Below, in pieces: positions 1 to 9,264 of a stretch of DNA of 64,000 nt. Under the pieces are notes generated by a model. That model worked only from the letters and a program-made list of their open reading frames with translations. It ran no database searches and was not told where the DNA came from. Origin of the DNA: Bacillus sp. ISL-45 (lineage in GTDB: Bacteria > Bacillota > Bacilli > Bacillales > Cytobacillaceae). How positions within the stretch are numbered: position 1 is the first letter of the stretch; every line of letters begins with the position of its first letter. The stretch is from positions 186,001 through 250,000 of the forward strand of contig NZ_JAGGQQ010000008.1 in assembly GCF_018613195.1 (NCBI RefSeq). Direction: 5' to 3'. Made by a program: the position numbers and the translations under genes.

Positions 1-597
1 AAGATGTATCAGGAAGGAATCATTCCTCAGGAAGCAGCGGAAGGTTCAATCAAGACTGGCCAGGAACAGTATATGGCTGGAAACATTTCAATGCTTGAAG
101 GCGGCGTGACTTTCCTTGGACCGGTTGAATCAGGAGCTCCTGATGTATTCAAGGCTTCTAAAGCTGGCCAGCCGCTGAACGATGCAGATGCACCAGTGAA
201 CGTGGCTGTCATGAACTTTGCGGTACCTGCTAAGACAAAGAACAAGGAAGCAGCTGTTGCCTTGGCTGAATTCGTGACGAATGCTGAAAACCAGCTTGAG
301 TTCGCAAAGGTTGCCGGAACAATTCTTCCTTCAACAAAAGCATCATTAGAAGATGATTACTTCGCAAACCCTGGTGATTCACCAAAAGGCCTTGGCATGC
401 TTGAAGCATCTAAGTCGCTGAGCCGCGCGGAAGTATTGATTCCTCCAACTGAAAACAGTGCAGACCTTCGTGCTGCGACAAAGAATATTTTCACCCAGAA
501 CCTGCAAGGCAAGGTAACGCCTGAAGAAGCACTTAAAGAGCTTGCAGCAGAGTGGAACAAGGCTTTCGAAAAAACAGGTGAAAAAGTTACTTTCTAA
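1..597 (+). CDS. ABC sugar transporter substrate-binding protein (C-terminal part)
   Basis: The frame is open from the first base, so the start, signal peptide and lipobox lie before the window; 198 residues are visible. The sequence matches the C-terminal lobe of family 1 sugar-binding proteins (MalE/UgpB class): a mid-domain beta segment (VNVAVMNFAVPAKT) followed by amphipathic helices and a Trp-containing last helix (AAEWNKAFEKTG). These proteins sit outside the membrane and hand oligosaccharides to a MalF/MalG-type permease pair, which follows at once. No ATPase gene is present; Bacillus importers of this class often share the MsmX ATPase encoded elsewhere (family knowledge). The rest of the operon suggests a mannose- or aminosugar-containing ligand, which is inference. 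Confidence 0.9.
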   Translation, partial: KMYQEGIIPQEAAEGSIKTGQEQYMAGNISMLEGGVTFLGPVESGAPDVFKASKAGQPLNDADAPVNVAVMNFAVPAKTKNKEAAVALAEFVTNAENQLEFAKVAGTILPSTKASLEDDYFANPGDSPKGLGMLEASKSLSRAEVLIPPTENSADLRAATKNIFTQNLQGKVTPEEALKELAAEWNKAFEKTGEKVTF

Positions 598-688
598 TTA
601 AATTCAGGAACGGGCTAGTGGCAGCCTGAATGTTTCGGAATGAGGGAACCAACTATCCCGAATGCTAATACCTGTTTTGTTTGTGAAA

Positions 689-730
689 AGAGACTAGCTT
701 TTTGCCAAAAGAGCTAGTCTCTACTTTTTA
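689..730 (+). terminator. intra-operon stem-loop between binding protein and permeases
   Basis: An 11-bp perfect inverted repeat (AGAGACTAGCT at 689-699, AGCTAGTCTCT at 712-722) is followed by a short T run. Such hairpins after binding-protein genes usually protect the upstream mRNA or attenuate read-through, so that the binding protein is made in excess over the permeases. Confidence 0.75.
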
Positions 731-746
731 AAAGGAGAGGTTCAAA

Positions 747-1685
747 ATGAACAGAGAACCTGTTGTCATGCAAAACATCGAGATTAAGTCCATTCCCAAA
801 AAACGCAAATGGGGAATGGGGCAGATTACACCATGGCTGTTTTTGCTTCCATCGATCCTAATATTGGGAACCTTCCTTGTATACCCAATTGTTGAAGCTT
901 TCAAATGGAGTTTCCTGGACTATAAGATCATCGCTGGCACTGGCGAGTTTGTAGGACTTGAGAATTTCAAGGAAATTTTTACGGATAAATATTTCTGGAA
1001 TGCATTGATCAATACTCTTGTTTTCCTTGTGATTGTATTGCCGCTGAATGTATTCTTGCCGATGATCCTGGCTGTTCTTGTCAACCAGCAAATCAGAGGT
1101 GCCGGCACATTTCGGGTCCTTTATTATTTGCCGGTCATTACACCGATGGTCGTTGCGGCGTTGATGTGGAAAATGCTTTACTCACAAAATGGAATTATCG
1201 CTGACCTATTACTGAAGATAGGGTTATTCGATTCTCCGACCAACCTGCTGGTCCAATCCTCTACCGCCCTCGCAGCGGTATCTGCTATTACTGTCTGGAA
1301 AGGACTAGGCTATTATATGATCATATATTTAGCTGGTCTCCAGTCGATTCCGAAGGATGTTTATGAGTCAGCTGATATTGACGGGGCTTCGGTATGGCAG
1401 CAATTCACCAGAATCACCATCCCTATGCTAACCCCATCAATCACTCTGGTATCCGTCATGACAATCATTGCAGGTATGAAAGTGTTCGAAGAAATTGCCC
1501 TGACGACTGGCGGCGGACCTGCAGGAGCCACTACGACACTTGTCATGTATATTTACGCCAAATTCAACAGCCTGGATGTGAGTATCGCTTCAGCTGCTGG
1601 CCTAGTACTATTGTTGATGGCCATTGCTGCATCGCTCCTTCAAATGAAATTGACCAGTAAGCGGGAAGATGACTTGAGAGCATAA
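747..1685 (+). CDS. ABC sugar transporter permease, MalF/UgpA type
   Basis: A 312-residue inner-membrane permease with about six transmembrane helices, normal length for the family. It starts at an ATG preceded by AGGAGAGG (733-740). The binding-protein-dependent transport signature (EAA loop) is visible around residues 205-228 (YESADIDGASVWQQF, then RITIP), where the permease docks to the ATPase. It pairs with the next gene to form the heterodimeric channel. The N-terminal 25 residues are basic and cytoplasmic. Substrate cannot be read from the sequence; the cluster suggests mannosides or aminosugars. Confidence 0.93.
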   Translation: MNREPVVMQNIEIKSIPKKRKWGMGQITPWLFLLPSILILGTFLVYPIVEAFKWSFLDYKIIAGTGEFVGLENFKEIFTDKYFWNALINTLVFLVIVLPLNVFLPMILAVLVNQQIRGAGTFRVLYYLPVITPMVVAALMWKMLYSQNGIIADLLLKIGLFDSPTNLLVQSSTALAAVSAITVWKGLGYYMIIYLAGLQSIPKDVYESADIDGASVWQQFTRITIPMLTPSITLVSVMTIIAGMKVFEEIALTTGGGPAGATTTLVMYIYAKFNSLDVSIASAAGLVLLLMAIAASLLQMKLTSKREDDLRA

Positions 1686-1703
1686 CGATAGGGGAGAGCA
1701 AAT

Positions 1704-2528
1704 ATGAATTCTAAGCGTTTGAGACAAAAGATATGGCTTTATGCTTTGATGGTTTTTATTACAGTCCTGACAGTAGGGCCATTCCTTATCACATTGTTTA
1801 TGGCCATGAAATCTCCTGGTGAGGGGATTTATAGCAGCATGCTTCCGAAAGATCCGACAATCGAGAATTTTGTGACTTCGTTTGAAAAAGCAAACTTTGC
1901 CACGTACTTCCTGAATACCGCAATCGTAACAGGCCTTGCGATTCCATTGAACTTACTTTTTTGCAGTCTGGCGGCGTATCCGCTTGCAAGGATGGATTTC
2001 AGGGGGAGAAGTGTGGTGCTGGCCCTGATCATCTCTACCATGATGGTTCCTTTCCAGCTCTATATGGCTCCGCTTTTCCAGCTTTCCGGTGAGCTGGGAC
2101 TCAGGAATACCCATATTGGCCTGATTGTCATGCAGGTATCGACGGCATTCGGTATTTTTCTGATGAGACAGGCGTATTTGCGAGTGCCAAAAGAGCTTGA
2201 GGAGTCAGCTTATCTGGACGGAGCCAATAAATTCAAGGTGTGGTATCTAGTTGTGGTGCCTCTAGTGAAACCGACACTTGTTACCCTTGCTATTTTTACT
2301 TTCATGGGAACTTGGGGCGATTATTTATGGCCGCTCTTGAACACGACTGAAAGCAGTAAATTTACATTATCGATTGGCCTTGCGCAGCTGTCCCAGAATT
2401 TTGATGGATCAAACTTAAAGCTGATCAGTGCAGCATCGATACTGACTACGATACCGACGCTATTAATCTTTATCTGGCTTCAAAAATACTTCATATCCGG
2501 TGCAACTGATGGCGCAGTAAAAGGATGA
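1704..2528 (+). CDS. ABC sugar transporter permease, MalG/UgpE type
   Basis: A 274-residue membrane protein with the MalG-type architecture: N-terminal helix, a long external loop containing a P-x-x-x-x-NF motif (PTIENFVTSFEKANF), and the EAA loop around residues 164-190 (ELEESAYLDGANKFKVW). Its ATG follows GGGGAGAGC after an 18-bp gap from the first permease, so the two are almost certainly co-transcribed. It is the second half of the sugar channel. Confidence 0.93.
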   Translation: MNSKRLRQKIWLYALMVFITVLTVGPFLITLFMAMKSPGEGIYSSMLPKDPTIENFVTSFEKANFATYFLNTAIVTGLAIPLNLLFCSLAAYPLARMDFRGRSVVLALIISTMMVPFQLYMAPLFQLSGELGLRNTHIGLIVMQVSTAFGIFLMRQAYLRVPKELEESAYLDGANKFKVWYLVVVPLVKPTLVTLAIFTFMGTWGDYLWPLLNTTESSKFTLSIGLAQLSQNFDGSNLKLISAASILTTIPTLLIFIWLQKYFISGATDGAVKG

Positions 2529-2561
2529 TGGACATACAGGATAGTGAATGGAGGTGCTCAG

Positions 2562-3917
2562 GTGACAACAGTAGCATTTCATGGACGTGAACTGCCGGTT
2601 ATTTATGAGATGGACTGTGTGGTAGTCGGCGGTGGAACAGGTGGGGCTGCGGCAGCGCTGTCTGCTTTAGAGGAAGGCATTTCCACTTTGGTAATCGAAA
2701 AAACGATTTCTCTTGGAGGAACACAGACAAACTCTCTTGTGTCGCCGATGATGCCGACTTATGTGAAAACACAGCGAATCAACAAATTGATCATCGACCG
2801 CCTTAATCAAGAAAACATCAGAACAGAGGATGGCACGACCACTTGCAGCTGGTTTAATGTAGAATCGTTAAGCTATGTGCTCGAACAGCTGATCACTGAG
2901 CGCGGAGGAGAAATCCTTTATGATGCGAAGTTTATAGAGTGTGTGAAAGAAAATGGAGATATCAGCCATATAATTGTAAGTACCTGCGATGGGCTAGTGG
3001 CAATCAAGGGGAAGACGTTCATTGACGCTTCAGCCGATGCGATTCTTTCCAAATCAGCAGGTGTACCCGTTGAATCCGGTGACAAGGATAAACGGAATCA
3101 GCAAATTTCTTTCCGTTTTGAAATGGGCGGAATCAACATCGAAGACCTCAGGAAATTTGTTATGTCACAGGGAGAAACATTTTGTAAAATCGAAGACCCG
3201 GAGTTTTTCGAAATAGCCATGGTTCCTGGAAAAGGGCATGTTCTAGAGCCACTGTTCAGAAAAGGGCTTGAACATGGCGACCTGCTAGAGGACGACCTTC
3301 GGTATTTCCAGGCATTCACACAGCCGGGAAAACCAACCGTTATGTCGTTCAATTGTCCGCATATTCCTGGGATTGAGAAAACGACAGATCCGCGACTTCG
3401 TTCCATGGCAGTGACCAAGGGCAGAGAAATGATCCGAAGACTTGTGAAATTTTTACCAAAGTATATCCCCGGGTTTGAAAAAGCTTTTCTTCTTAAGGAA
3501 GCAACCCAGCTCGGCATCAGGGAATCATGGAGAATAGTGGGCCAATACATGCTGACTGAACATGATTATGTCAGACGTGCCCGTTTCTCGGATGGCATTG
3601 CCCGGGGCGACTGGTATATCGATGTCCATAGTGTAACAAAGGAAGATGTGGAACAGGCGAAACTATCCAAAGGGGAGTATTATGAGATTCCATATAGGTC
3701 GCTGATCACCAGAGAGGTGAATAATCTTGTCGTGGTTGGACGGCATATCTCCAGTACTTTCCTGATGCAGGCTTCCTTAAGGATCCAGCCGACTGTAAGG
3801 GATATGGGCGAGGCTGCAGGACTTGCATGCGCTTATTCAGTGAAAGAGGATATTTCGTTAAATAAGATAGACGGAGCGGTACTTAAACAGCAACTTCAAC
3901 AGGTGGGGGAATCATAA
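2562..3917 (+). CDS. FAD-dependent oxidoreductase (FAD_oxidored family)
   Basis: About 451 residues. An N-terminal Rossmann dinucleotide-binding motif is visible (CVVVGGGTGGAAAALSAL), followed by an Glu-containing second strand (LVIEKTISLGG) and the GGTQTNSLV segment typical of the FAD_oxidored (PF12831) group. The C-terminal part has R-E-V-N-N-L-V-V-V-G-R-H and a family-like RIQPTVRDMGEAAG end. The frame opens at GTG 2544, but GGAGG at 2550-2554 places the likely start at GTG 2562. The stop overlaps the GH38 start (TAATG). PF12831 proteins are common in glycan-use loci but their reactions are mostly unassigned; here it may oxidise or reduce a sugar ring or a glycoside (inference). A purely metabolic dehydrogenase role remains possible. 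Confidence 0.8.
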   Translation: MTTVAFHGRELPVIYEMDCVVVGGGTGGAAAALSALEEGISTLVIEKTISLGGTQTNSLVSPMMPTYVKTQRINKLIIDRLNQENIRTEDGTTTCSWFNVESLSYVLEQLITERGGEILYDAKFIECVKENGDISHIIVSTCDGLVAIKGKTFIDASADAILSKSAGVPVESGDKDKRNQQISFRFEMGGINIEDLRKFVMSQGETFCKIEDPEFFEIAMVPGKGHVLEPLFRKGLEHGDLLEDDLRYFQAFTQPGKPTVMSFNCPHIPGIEKTTDPRLRSMAVTKGREMIRRLVKFLPKYIPGFEKAFLLKEATQLGIRESWRIVGQYMLTEHDYVRRARFSDGIARGDWYIDVHSVTKEDVEQAKLSKGEYYEIPYRSLITREVNNLVVVGRHISSTFLMQASLRIQPTVRDMGEAAGLACAYSVKEDISLNKIDGAVLKQQLQQVGES

Positions 3918-6478
3918 TGGACCGCATTAAAGAAGTACATATATTGAATCATACACATTGGGACCGGGAGTGGTATGAAACATTTGAGCAGTTCCGGTTG
4001 AAATTGCGAAATGGACTGCGCTATGTCCAGGATTTATTGGACCAGGACAAAATAGATAACTTTTTCCTTGATGGTCAGACGATTGTCCTTGATGATTATC
4101 GTGAAGTCGTAAGTGAAAAAGAGTACCAACGTTTGATTCACTTTATCCAGCAAGGGAAAATAGAAGTGGGTCCATGGTACTTGCTGGCAGATGAGTTCCT
4201 CGTTTCTGGGGAAGCGATGTTAAAGAATCTTGAAATTGGCACCAAAATGGCAAAATCAGCAGGCTCTGATCATAATATCGGCTACCTTCCGGACACATTT
4301 GGCCATATCAGCCAAATGCCTCAGATACTGGGTGGATACGGTATCAATACTGCGCTTGTATTCCGGGGAGCTGTATCAAGGCAATATGAAAACAACTGGC
4401 ATGGCCCAGATGGAAGCAAGGTGTTTACCTTCGTGCTGCCGCTGTTTGAAGGTTATTACCAAACCTTCCTTAAGCACAAGGATTTCCTCGAGAAGACAAA
4501 GAATTATTTAACCGATAAATCTTCTTATATAACATCTGGAAAAGCATTGATCATGAACGGGGCAGATCATACCTTTACCTGCTCTGACCTGAGAGACCGA
4601 ATCTCCCTGCTGGAAAAGGAATTTCCTGAAGTGACTTTCCGTCAATCCCTCATGTCTGATTATGTAAGATCACATGAAGGGAAGGAACCGATCGGGAAAA
4701 TTGAAGGGGAACAACGCGACCCTTCGAAGATCTTCATTTTGCCGGGTGTCTATTCAACAAGATCTTATCTCAAGAACCAGAATCAGATGTGTGAGGATCA
4801 GGCCATCGGTATTCTGGAGGCATTGAACGTCTGGGATAATGGGGAAAGTGACTCAGCGGAATTCATTGACTATGTCTGGAAGCTGATCCTCAAGAATCAG
4901 CCTCATGACAGTATTTGCGGCTGCAGTGTCGATGAAGTGCATGATGAGATGGAAACAAGGTCGCAAAAAGTGTTAAGCGCCATCCAGCAGTATTCCAAAG
5001 ATGTTTTGAATGACCATTTCCCTTTCGAGTTTCTTGATGAAACGGCTGAAAATCCATATCTATACCTTGTCAATAATACCCCGATAGCGGATATTTATCC
5101 TGTCAGGACAAGGATTCGCATCCCTGCGGCTCTTGATTTAGGAACCATCAAGCTTTTTGATGGTGAGCAGGAATTGGTTTTTGATCTATTGAAAAGGGAA
5201 AAACGAGAAGAGTTCATCCATCACATCCTGGCAGAGCCTCACTACGCTGAGTATGTGATCTACGATATTGCTTTCAATATGCCGTTTGATGGAGCAGAAA
5301 TCAAATTTGTCAGGATTGAAAAAGTCGAAAACGAAGCAAAAATTCTATTCAGTCAAGGAAGCGATAGCCTTGAGAATGAATTTTATATAATAAAATGGGA
5401 TCAGAATGGTCTGGTCATTAATGACCTGGAAACCGGTGCTGTCCATCATAACCAGAATATATTCCTGTCTTCGCTGGATGCCGGGGATTCCTATAATTAC
5501 TCCCCGCCAGTGAATGATTTGTTCAGCAAAGCTGAACTGATCGGCGTTTCTGATGTAAGGAAGGGAGAGACGTTCGAGTCAGCTACTCTTCATTATAAGA
5601 TGGAACTGCCGGCTTCCTTGAATGAGAAAAGGACTGGAGCATCTGATGACCTAGTTATTAACCACCTGGAAACCGTTGTAACCCTTTATAAAGGAAAACG
5701 GTTCATCCACTTTAAAACAATGGTGGAAAATTATGCGAAGGACCAAAAATTGAGAGTCGGTTTTGCTTCAGCTGAAGCGGATGTTAGCTATGCAGATACC
5801 GCATTCGACTTGCTGCAGAGGAAAACACTTCGCGAAAAACAATATGATATGCCTAAGAATAAAGAAGCAGTAATGAACCAGTACCCAACATACTCTACGG
5901 TTATGGCCAATGAACATCAGCTTGTCCATCGCGGCCTACAGGAATATGAGGTGGACCAGTTTGATCAGGATGACACCATATTCCTGACAATTATCAGGAG
6001 TGTTGGCTGGTTATCAAGAAGGGATTTGCGCACACGAGGAAATGGTGCGGGCCCTGGATTTGAGACACCTGGAGCACAGTGCTTAGGGGTATATGAATTC
6101 GAATATGGTCTGATATTGGGACAAGAACATCGTTCCCCGAACCATGCAAGGATGATGCGCCAGCCAATTCTAACGCAACAGTCCAATATAAGAAGAGAAA
6201 TTCATAAATTATTCAAGCAATCCTCAAATGTGATTGCATTCTCCTCATTTATTCAAAAGGAAGAGGGTTCGTTCGATATACGGATGTTCAATCCTTATGA
6301 GAAAGAAGCCATTACGAAGATAAGCTTAGGGTTTGATCCTGAGGAAGTGGCAGAAGTTGATTTTACTGGAGAATCGATCACTGGATACAAGGAAGAGCGC
6401 GAATTATCCATTACATTTAAACCGAAAGAAATCAAGACGATTCGCGTAAAAAGAAAAGCTGAATCAGGCCAGGCTTAA
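3917..6478 (+). CDS. glycoside hydrolase family 38 alpha-mannosidase
   Basis: An 853-residue GH38 enzyme, normal for bacterial members. Zinc/catalytic residues are recognisable: H14 and D16 in HTHWDREW, the nucleophile D126 in YLPDTFGHISQMP, and H330 in NQPHDSICGC. The C-terminal half is the beta-rich GH38C region. No signal peptide is seen, so it acts in the cytoplasm on imported mannosides. The ATG shares one base with the preceding stop (TAATG), implying translational coupling to the FAD enzyme. It is a paralogue of the GH38 at 12522-15131. It could hydrolyse free alpha-mannosides, since the partner is an ABC importer, whereas the other is paired with a PTS and probably takes phosphorylated substrates. 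Confidence 0.93.
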   Translation: MDRIKEVHILNHTHWDREWYETFEQFRLKLRNGLRYVQDLLDQDKIDNFFLDGQTIVLDDYREVVSEKEYQRLIHFIQQGKIEVGPWYLLADEFLVSGEAMLKNLEIGTKMAKSAGSDHNIGYLPDTFGHISQMPQILGGYGINTALVFRGAVSRQYENNWHGPDGSKVFTFVLPLFEGYYQTFLKHKDFLEKTKNYLTDKSSYITSGKALIMNGADHTFTCSDLRDRISLLEKEFPEVTFRQSLMSDYVRSHEGKEPIGKIEGEQRDPSKIFILPGVYSTRSYLKNQNQMCEDQAIGILEALNVWDNGESDSAEFIDYVWKLILKNQPHDSICGCSVDEVHDEMETRSQKVLSAIQQYSKDVLNDHFPFEFLDETAENPYLYLVNNTPIADIYPVRTRIRIPAALDLGTIKLFDGEQELVFDLLKREKREEFIHHILAEPHYAEYVIYDIAFNMPFDGAEIKFVRIEKVENEAKILFSQGSDSLENEFYIIKWDQNGLVINDLETGAVHHNQNIFLSSLDAGDSYNYSPPVNDLFSKAELIGVSDVRKGETFESATLHYKMELPASLNEKRTGASDDLVINHLETVVTLYKGKRFIHFKTMVENYAKDQKLRVGFASAEADVSYADTAFDLLQRKTLREKQYDMPKNKEAVMNQYPTYSTVMANEHQLVHRGLQEYEVDQFDQDDTIFLTIIRSVGWLSRRDLRTRGNGAGPGFETPGAQCLGVYEFEYGLILGQEHRSPNHARMMRQPILTQQSNIRREIHKLFKQSSNVIAFSSFIQKEEGSFDIRMFNPYEKEAITKISLGFDPEEVAEVDFTGESITGYKEERELSITFKPKEIKTIRVKRKAESGQA

Positions 6479-6505
6479 ATCCATCCTTAGAAATGAAGGT
6501 GATCG

Positions 6506-8188
6506 ATGATGAGAAAATTTATAGCGTTTGATATTGGCGGGACATTGATAAAATATGGTGTCCTGACCGAGGATGGTACAATTGTAGAAAAGTTTGAATC
6601 TCCTACTGAAGCAAATTTTGGCGGTGCCGCTATAGTCGATAAAGTGAAAAAATATGGGCAAGATTTGGCAGCCAGACATAAAATTTCGGGAGTTTGCATC
6701 AGCACAGCAGGTCAGGTGGACTCAAAAGAAGGCACAATCCTGTATGCTTCCTCTCTTATTCCTGAATATACCGGAACACCGCTCAAGCAGGAACTGGAAG
6801 AGCATTTTAAGCTGCCGGTTGAGGTTGAGAATGATGTCAACTGCGCTGGTCTCGCTGAATCCTGGGTTGGAACAGGCAAAGATGCAAAAAGCTTGTTCTG
6901 TCTGACAGTCGGTACCGGAATAGGCGGCAGTTATATCCTTGATAATAAGCTCCACACCGGGCATAGCTTCAGTGGAGGAGAAATCGGCTATATCCCAATC
7001 GAGGGGGATCAGTTCCAGGAACTGGCATCCACCAGGATTTTAATCAAAAATGTAGCAAAGCGCAAAGGTATCGATGAAGGCAAAATCGATGGCAAGAAAA
7101 TTTTTGAGCTGGCACGTTCGGGTGATGACATCTGCATTGAAGAGATCGACCGCCTTGGTTATTTTTTATCGAAGGGAATCGCAACCATAGCTTATATGAT
7201 GAATCCTGAAATGGTCATTATAGGTGGTGGCATTACGGCCCAAAAGGAATATCTTTATCCGGTCATCATGAAGCATCTGGAAAAAGATCTGATTCCGGCT
7301 ATCTTATCTAAAACAAAGATTGAAATCGCCCAAAATTTGAACGATGCAGGTATGATTGGGGCTGTGCGGCATTTTTTGCTGCAGGAAACCCTTAAGCCAT
7401 TAAAAAGCATTGTAACAATGATAGAATCAAACAATCATAAATTAACGAAGCGTGAGCAAATGATTGCAAAATATATCATCACAAACCTTGAATCAGTTCC
7501 GAATAAGACCATTTCTGAGTTATCCCGTCAGATCAATGTCTCAGAAGCGACCATCACCCGCTTTTGCCAGAAGCTAGAGTTCGGCAGCTATAATAAACTG
7601 CGGTTACTGGCAAAGGAAGCCTCAGTCAGCACAAGGCTGTACGAGCAGTCAGAGTCATCGGGCATGGCAGAAGTGAAAGAAGCCTATACGGGAATGCTGA
7701 CAAAGTTCAATACGCTGCAGCAAACCAATGATATTAAAAAAGCGACGCAGCTGATTGCTGATGCGGGTCAGGTATATCTGTACGGCGGACATGAAATGGC
7801 AAACGCAGCTGAGCAGCTGAAATTCAAGTTGATGAAGCTGGGCATCAGGTCGGACGCTTTTTCAACATCCTATCAAACGGAAACGTCTGTCCATTCCCTG
7901 ACTAAAAAGACTGTCATGATTGGATTAAGCTCCAATGGCTATACTCCAGATGTTGTCAAAATGATGGAAATAGGAAAAAAAGCCGGCTGTATGACATTGG
8001 GAATCACCAGCCAACAGGATTCGCCACTTGCCTATGTATCAGATCAATGCCTATTGATTCCTGCCACAGAAGAAATCAAAGGGGATAGCAGTTCTTTAGG
8101 TGAGGTTTCAGTCTACTTTCTTATAGATGTGATTCTTAAGGAGCTTAAGGACAATTTTAAAGAAGAAGTAAGAAAAGAAATTATCTAA
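6506..8188 (+). CDS. ROK sugar kinase fused to an RpiR/MurR-type regulator (HTH + SIS)
   Basis: A 560-residue two-part protein. Residues 1-290 are a ROK kinase: phosphate-binding FDIGGTLIKYG, NDVNCAGLAE, and GTGIGG. It lacks the CxCGxxGC zinc motif and has instead FSGGEIGYIP and ELASTR, as in beta-glucoside-kinase-type ROKs. Residues about 305-380 form an RpiR helix-turn-helix (INVSEATITRFCQKL), and about 410-520 a SIS sugar-phosphate isomerase-like domain (GLSSNGYTPDVVKM). The junction has no stop or frameshift. RpiR regulators bind sugar phosphates through SIS, so the protein may both make and sense the phosphorylated sugar (inference). Starts: ATG 6506 or 6509 after GAAGGTGATCG. It lies 27 bp after GH38. 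Confidence 0.88.
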   Translation: MMRKFIAFDIGGTLIKYGVLTEDGTIVEKFESPTEANFGGAAIVDKVKKYGQDLAARHKISGVCISTAGQVDSKEGTILYASSLIPEYTGTPLKQELEEHFKLPVEVENDVNCAGLAESWVGTGKDAKSLFCLTVGTGIGGSYILDNKLHTGHSFSGGEIGYIPIEGDQFQELASTRILIKNVAKRKGIDEGKIDGKKIFELARSGDDICIEEIDRLGYFLSKGIATIAYMMNPEMVIIGGGITAQKEYLYPVIMKHLEKDLIPAILSKTKIEIAQNLNDAGMIGAVRHFLLQETLKPLKSIVTMIESNNHKLTKREQMIAKYIITNLESVPNKTISELSRQINVSEATITRFCQKLEFGSYNKLRLLAKEASVSTRLYEQSESSGMAEVKEAYTGMLTKFNTLQQTNDIKKATQLIADAGQVYLYGGHEMANAAEQLKFKLMKLGIRSDAFSTSYQTETSVHSLTKKTVMIGLSSNGYTPDVVKMMEIGKKAGCMTLGITSQQDSPLAYVSDQCLLIPATEEIKGDSSSLGEVSVYFLIDVILKELKDNFKEEVRKEII

Positions 8189-8278
8189 TGAAAGCAGGAA
8201 GGGGGCTTGGCGGCAATTAAGATAATCCGCTGACAGTCTCTTTTTCTGCTTTATCTGTAATCAGGGGTGTATGACTGC

Positions 8279-9232
8279 ATGAATTTATTTGATCTGCCGA
8301 TAGAAGAACTGAAGAAATATAAGCCTGAGCTGACAAGGAGGACTGACTTTCACTCTTTTTGGGAGAGCAGGATTGTAGAGAATAAGAAATATCCACTGAA
8401 CATTGAAGTGAAGGAGAGGTCGTATCCGCTCAAAGAAATCAAGGTATACGATGTTTACTTTGACGGTTTCCGCAATTCAAGGATCCATGGAGTTTATATT
8501 TCTCCTGCCAAGGATCATGTGGAGAAGCCAGCTGCAGTCATCTTCCACGGCTATAATTGGAATACGCTTCAGCCTCATTATGCATTCAAACATGTGATCC
8601 AGGGAACTCCTGTGTTAATGGTAGAAACTCGTGGGCAAAGCATTGAATCACCAGATGAGAACTCGTATGGTAATGGAGGATCAGCAGGCTGGATGACTTC
8701 TGGCATACTGGATCCTGATTGCTATTACTACACTTATGTATATATGGATTGCTTCCGAAGTGTTGGTGTTGTCAAGGAATTATCGGGAAAATCAAAAGTG
8801 TACGTAGAAGGCGGAAGCCAGGGCGGTGCATTGGCCATTGCCGTCGCTGCCCTGAAGCCTGATATCCTGTTTGCTCTTTGTGATATTCCTTTTCTTAGCC
8901 ACTTTGAACGTTCAATAAAACTGGCCTCAGAAGGGCCGTACAATGAAATCTATCATCTTTTCAAAGTCCATGATCCCTTGCATCAAAAAGCTGAAACCAT
9001 TTATGGAACGCTTAGCTATGTTGACTGCATGAACCTGGCAGGCGGGGTGGCTTGTCCTGTGCTTCTCTCAGTAGGGTTGGAAGATACAGTTTGTCCTCCC
9101 TCTGGCGGATTTGCAGTGTTTAACCATCTCCAGGGACCAAAGGATATAAGGGTATATCCAGAATACGGTCATGAAGTGCCTTCCATTCACGAGGAAGAAA
9201 AGCTTCAATTCATTGCGGCTCATACAAGTTAG
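8279..9232 (+). CDS. acetyl esterase of the CE7 / AXE1 family (cephalosporin-C deacetylase type)
   Basis: About 317 residues, matching the family length. The alpha/beta-hydrolase catalytic triad is readable: Ser180 in GGSQGG, Asp269 in VGLEDTVCPP and His298 in EYGHEV, positions almost identical to those of Bacillus subtilis Cah. No signal peptide, so it is cytoplasmic. CE7 enzymes remove O-acetyl groups from short xylo-oligosaccharides and small acetylated compounds; here it would deacetylate imported oligosaccharides before GH38 action (inference). The start is ATG 8279 after AGGGGTG (8263-8269); an in-frame GTG at 8267 has no separate ribosome site. Confidence 0.88.
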   Translation: MNLFDLPIEELKKYKPELTRRTDFHSFWESRIVENKKYPLNIEVKERSYPLKEIKVYDVYFDGFRNSRIHGVYISPAKDHVEKPAAVIFHGYNWNTLQPHYAFKHVIQGTPVLMVETRGQSIESPDENSYGNGGSAGWMTSGILDPDCYYYTYVYMDCFRSVGVVKELSGKSKVYVEGGSQGGALAIAVAALKPDILFALCDIPFLSHFERSIKLASEGPYNEIYHLFKVHDPLHQKAETIYGTLSYVDCMNLAGGVACPVLLSVGLEDTVCPPSGGFAVFNHLQGPKDIRVYPEYGHEVPSIHEEEKLQFIAAHTS

Positions 9233-9264
9233 GAAAAAAGAAATTTTTATAGGAGAGGATAGGC

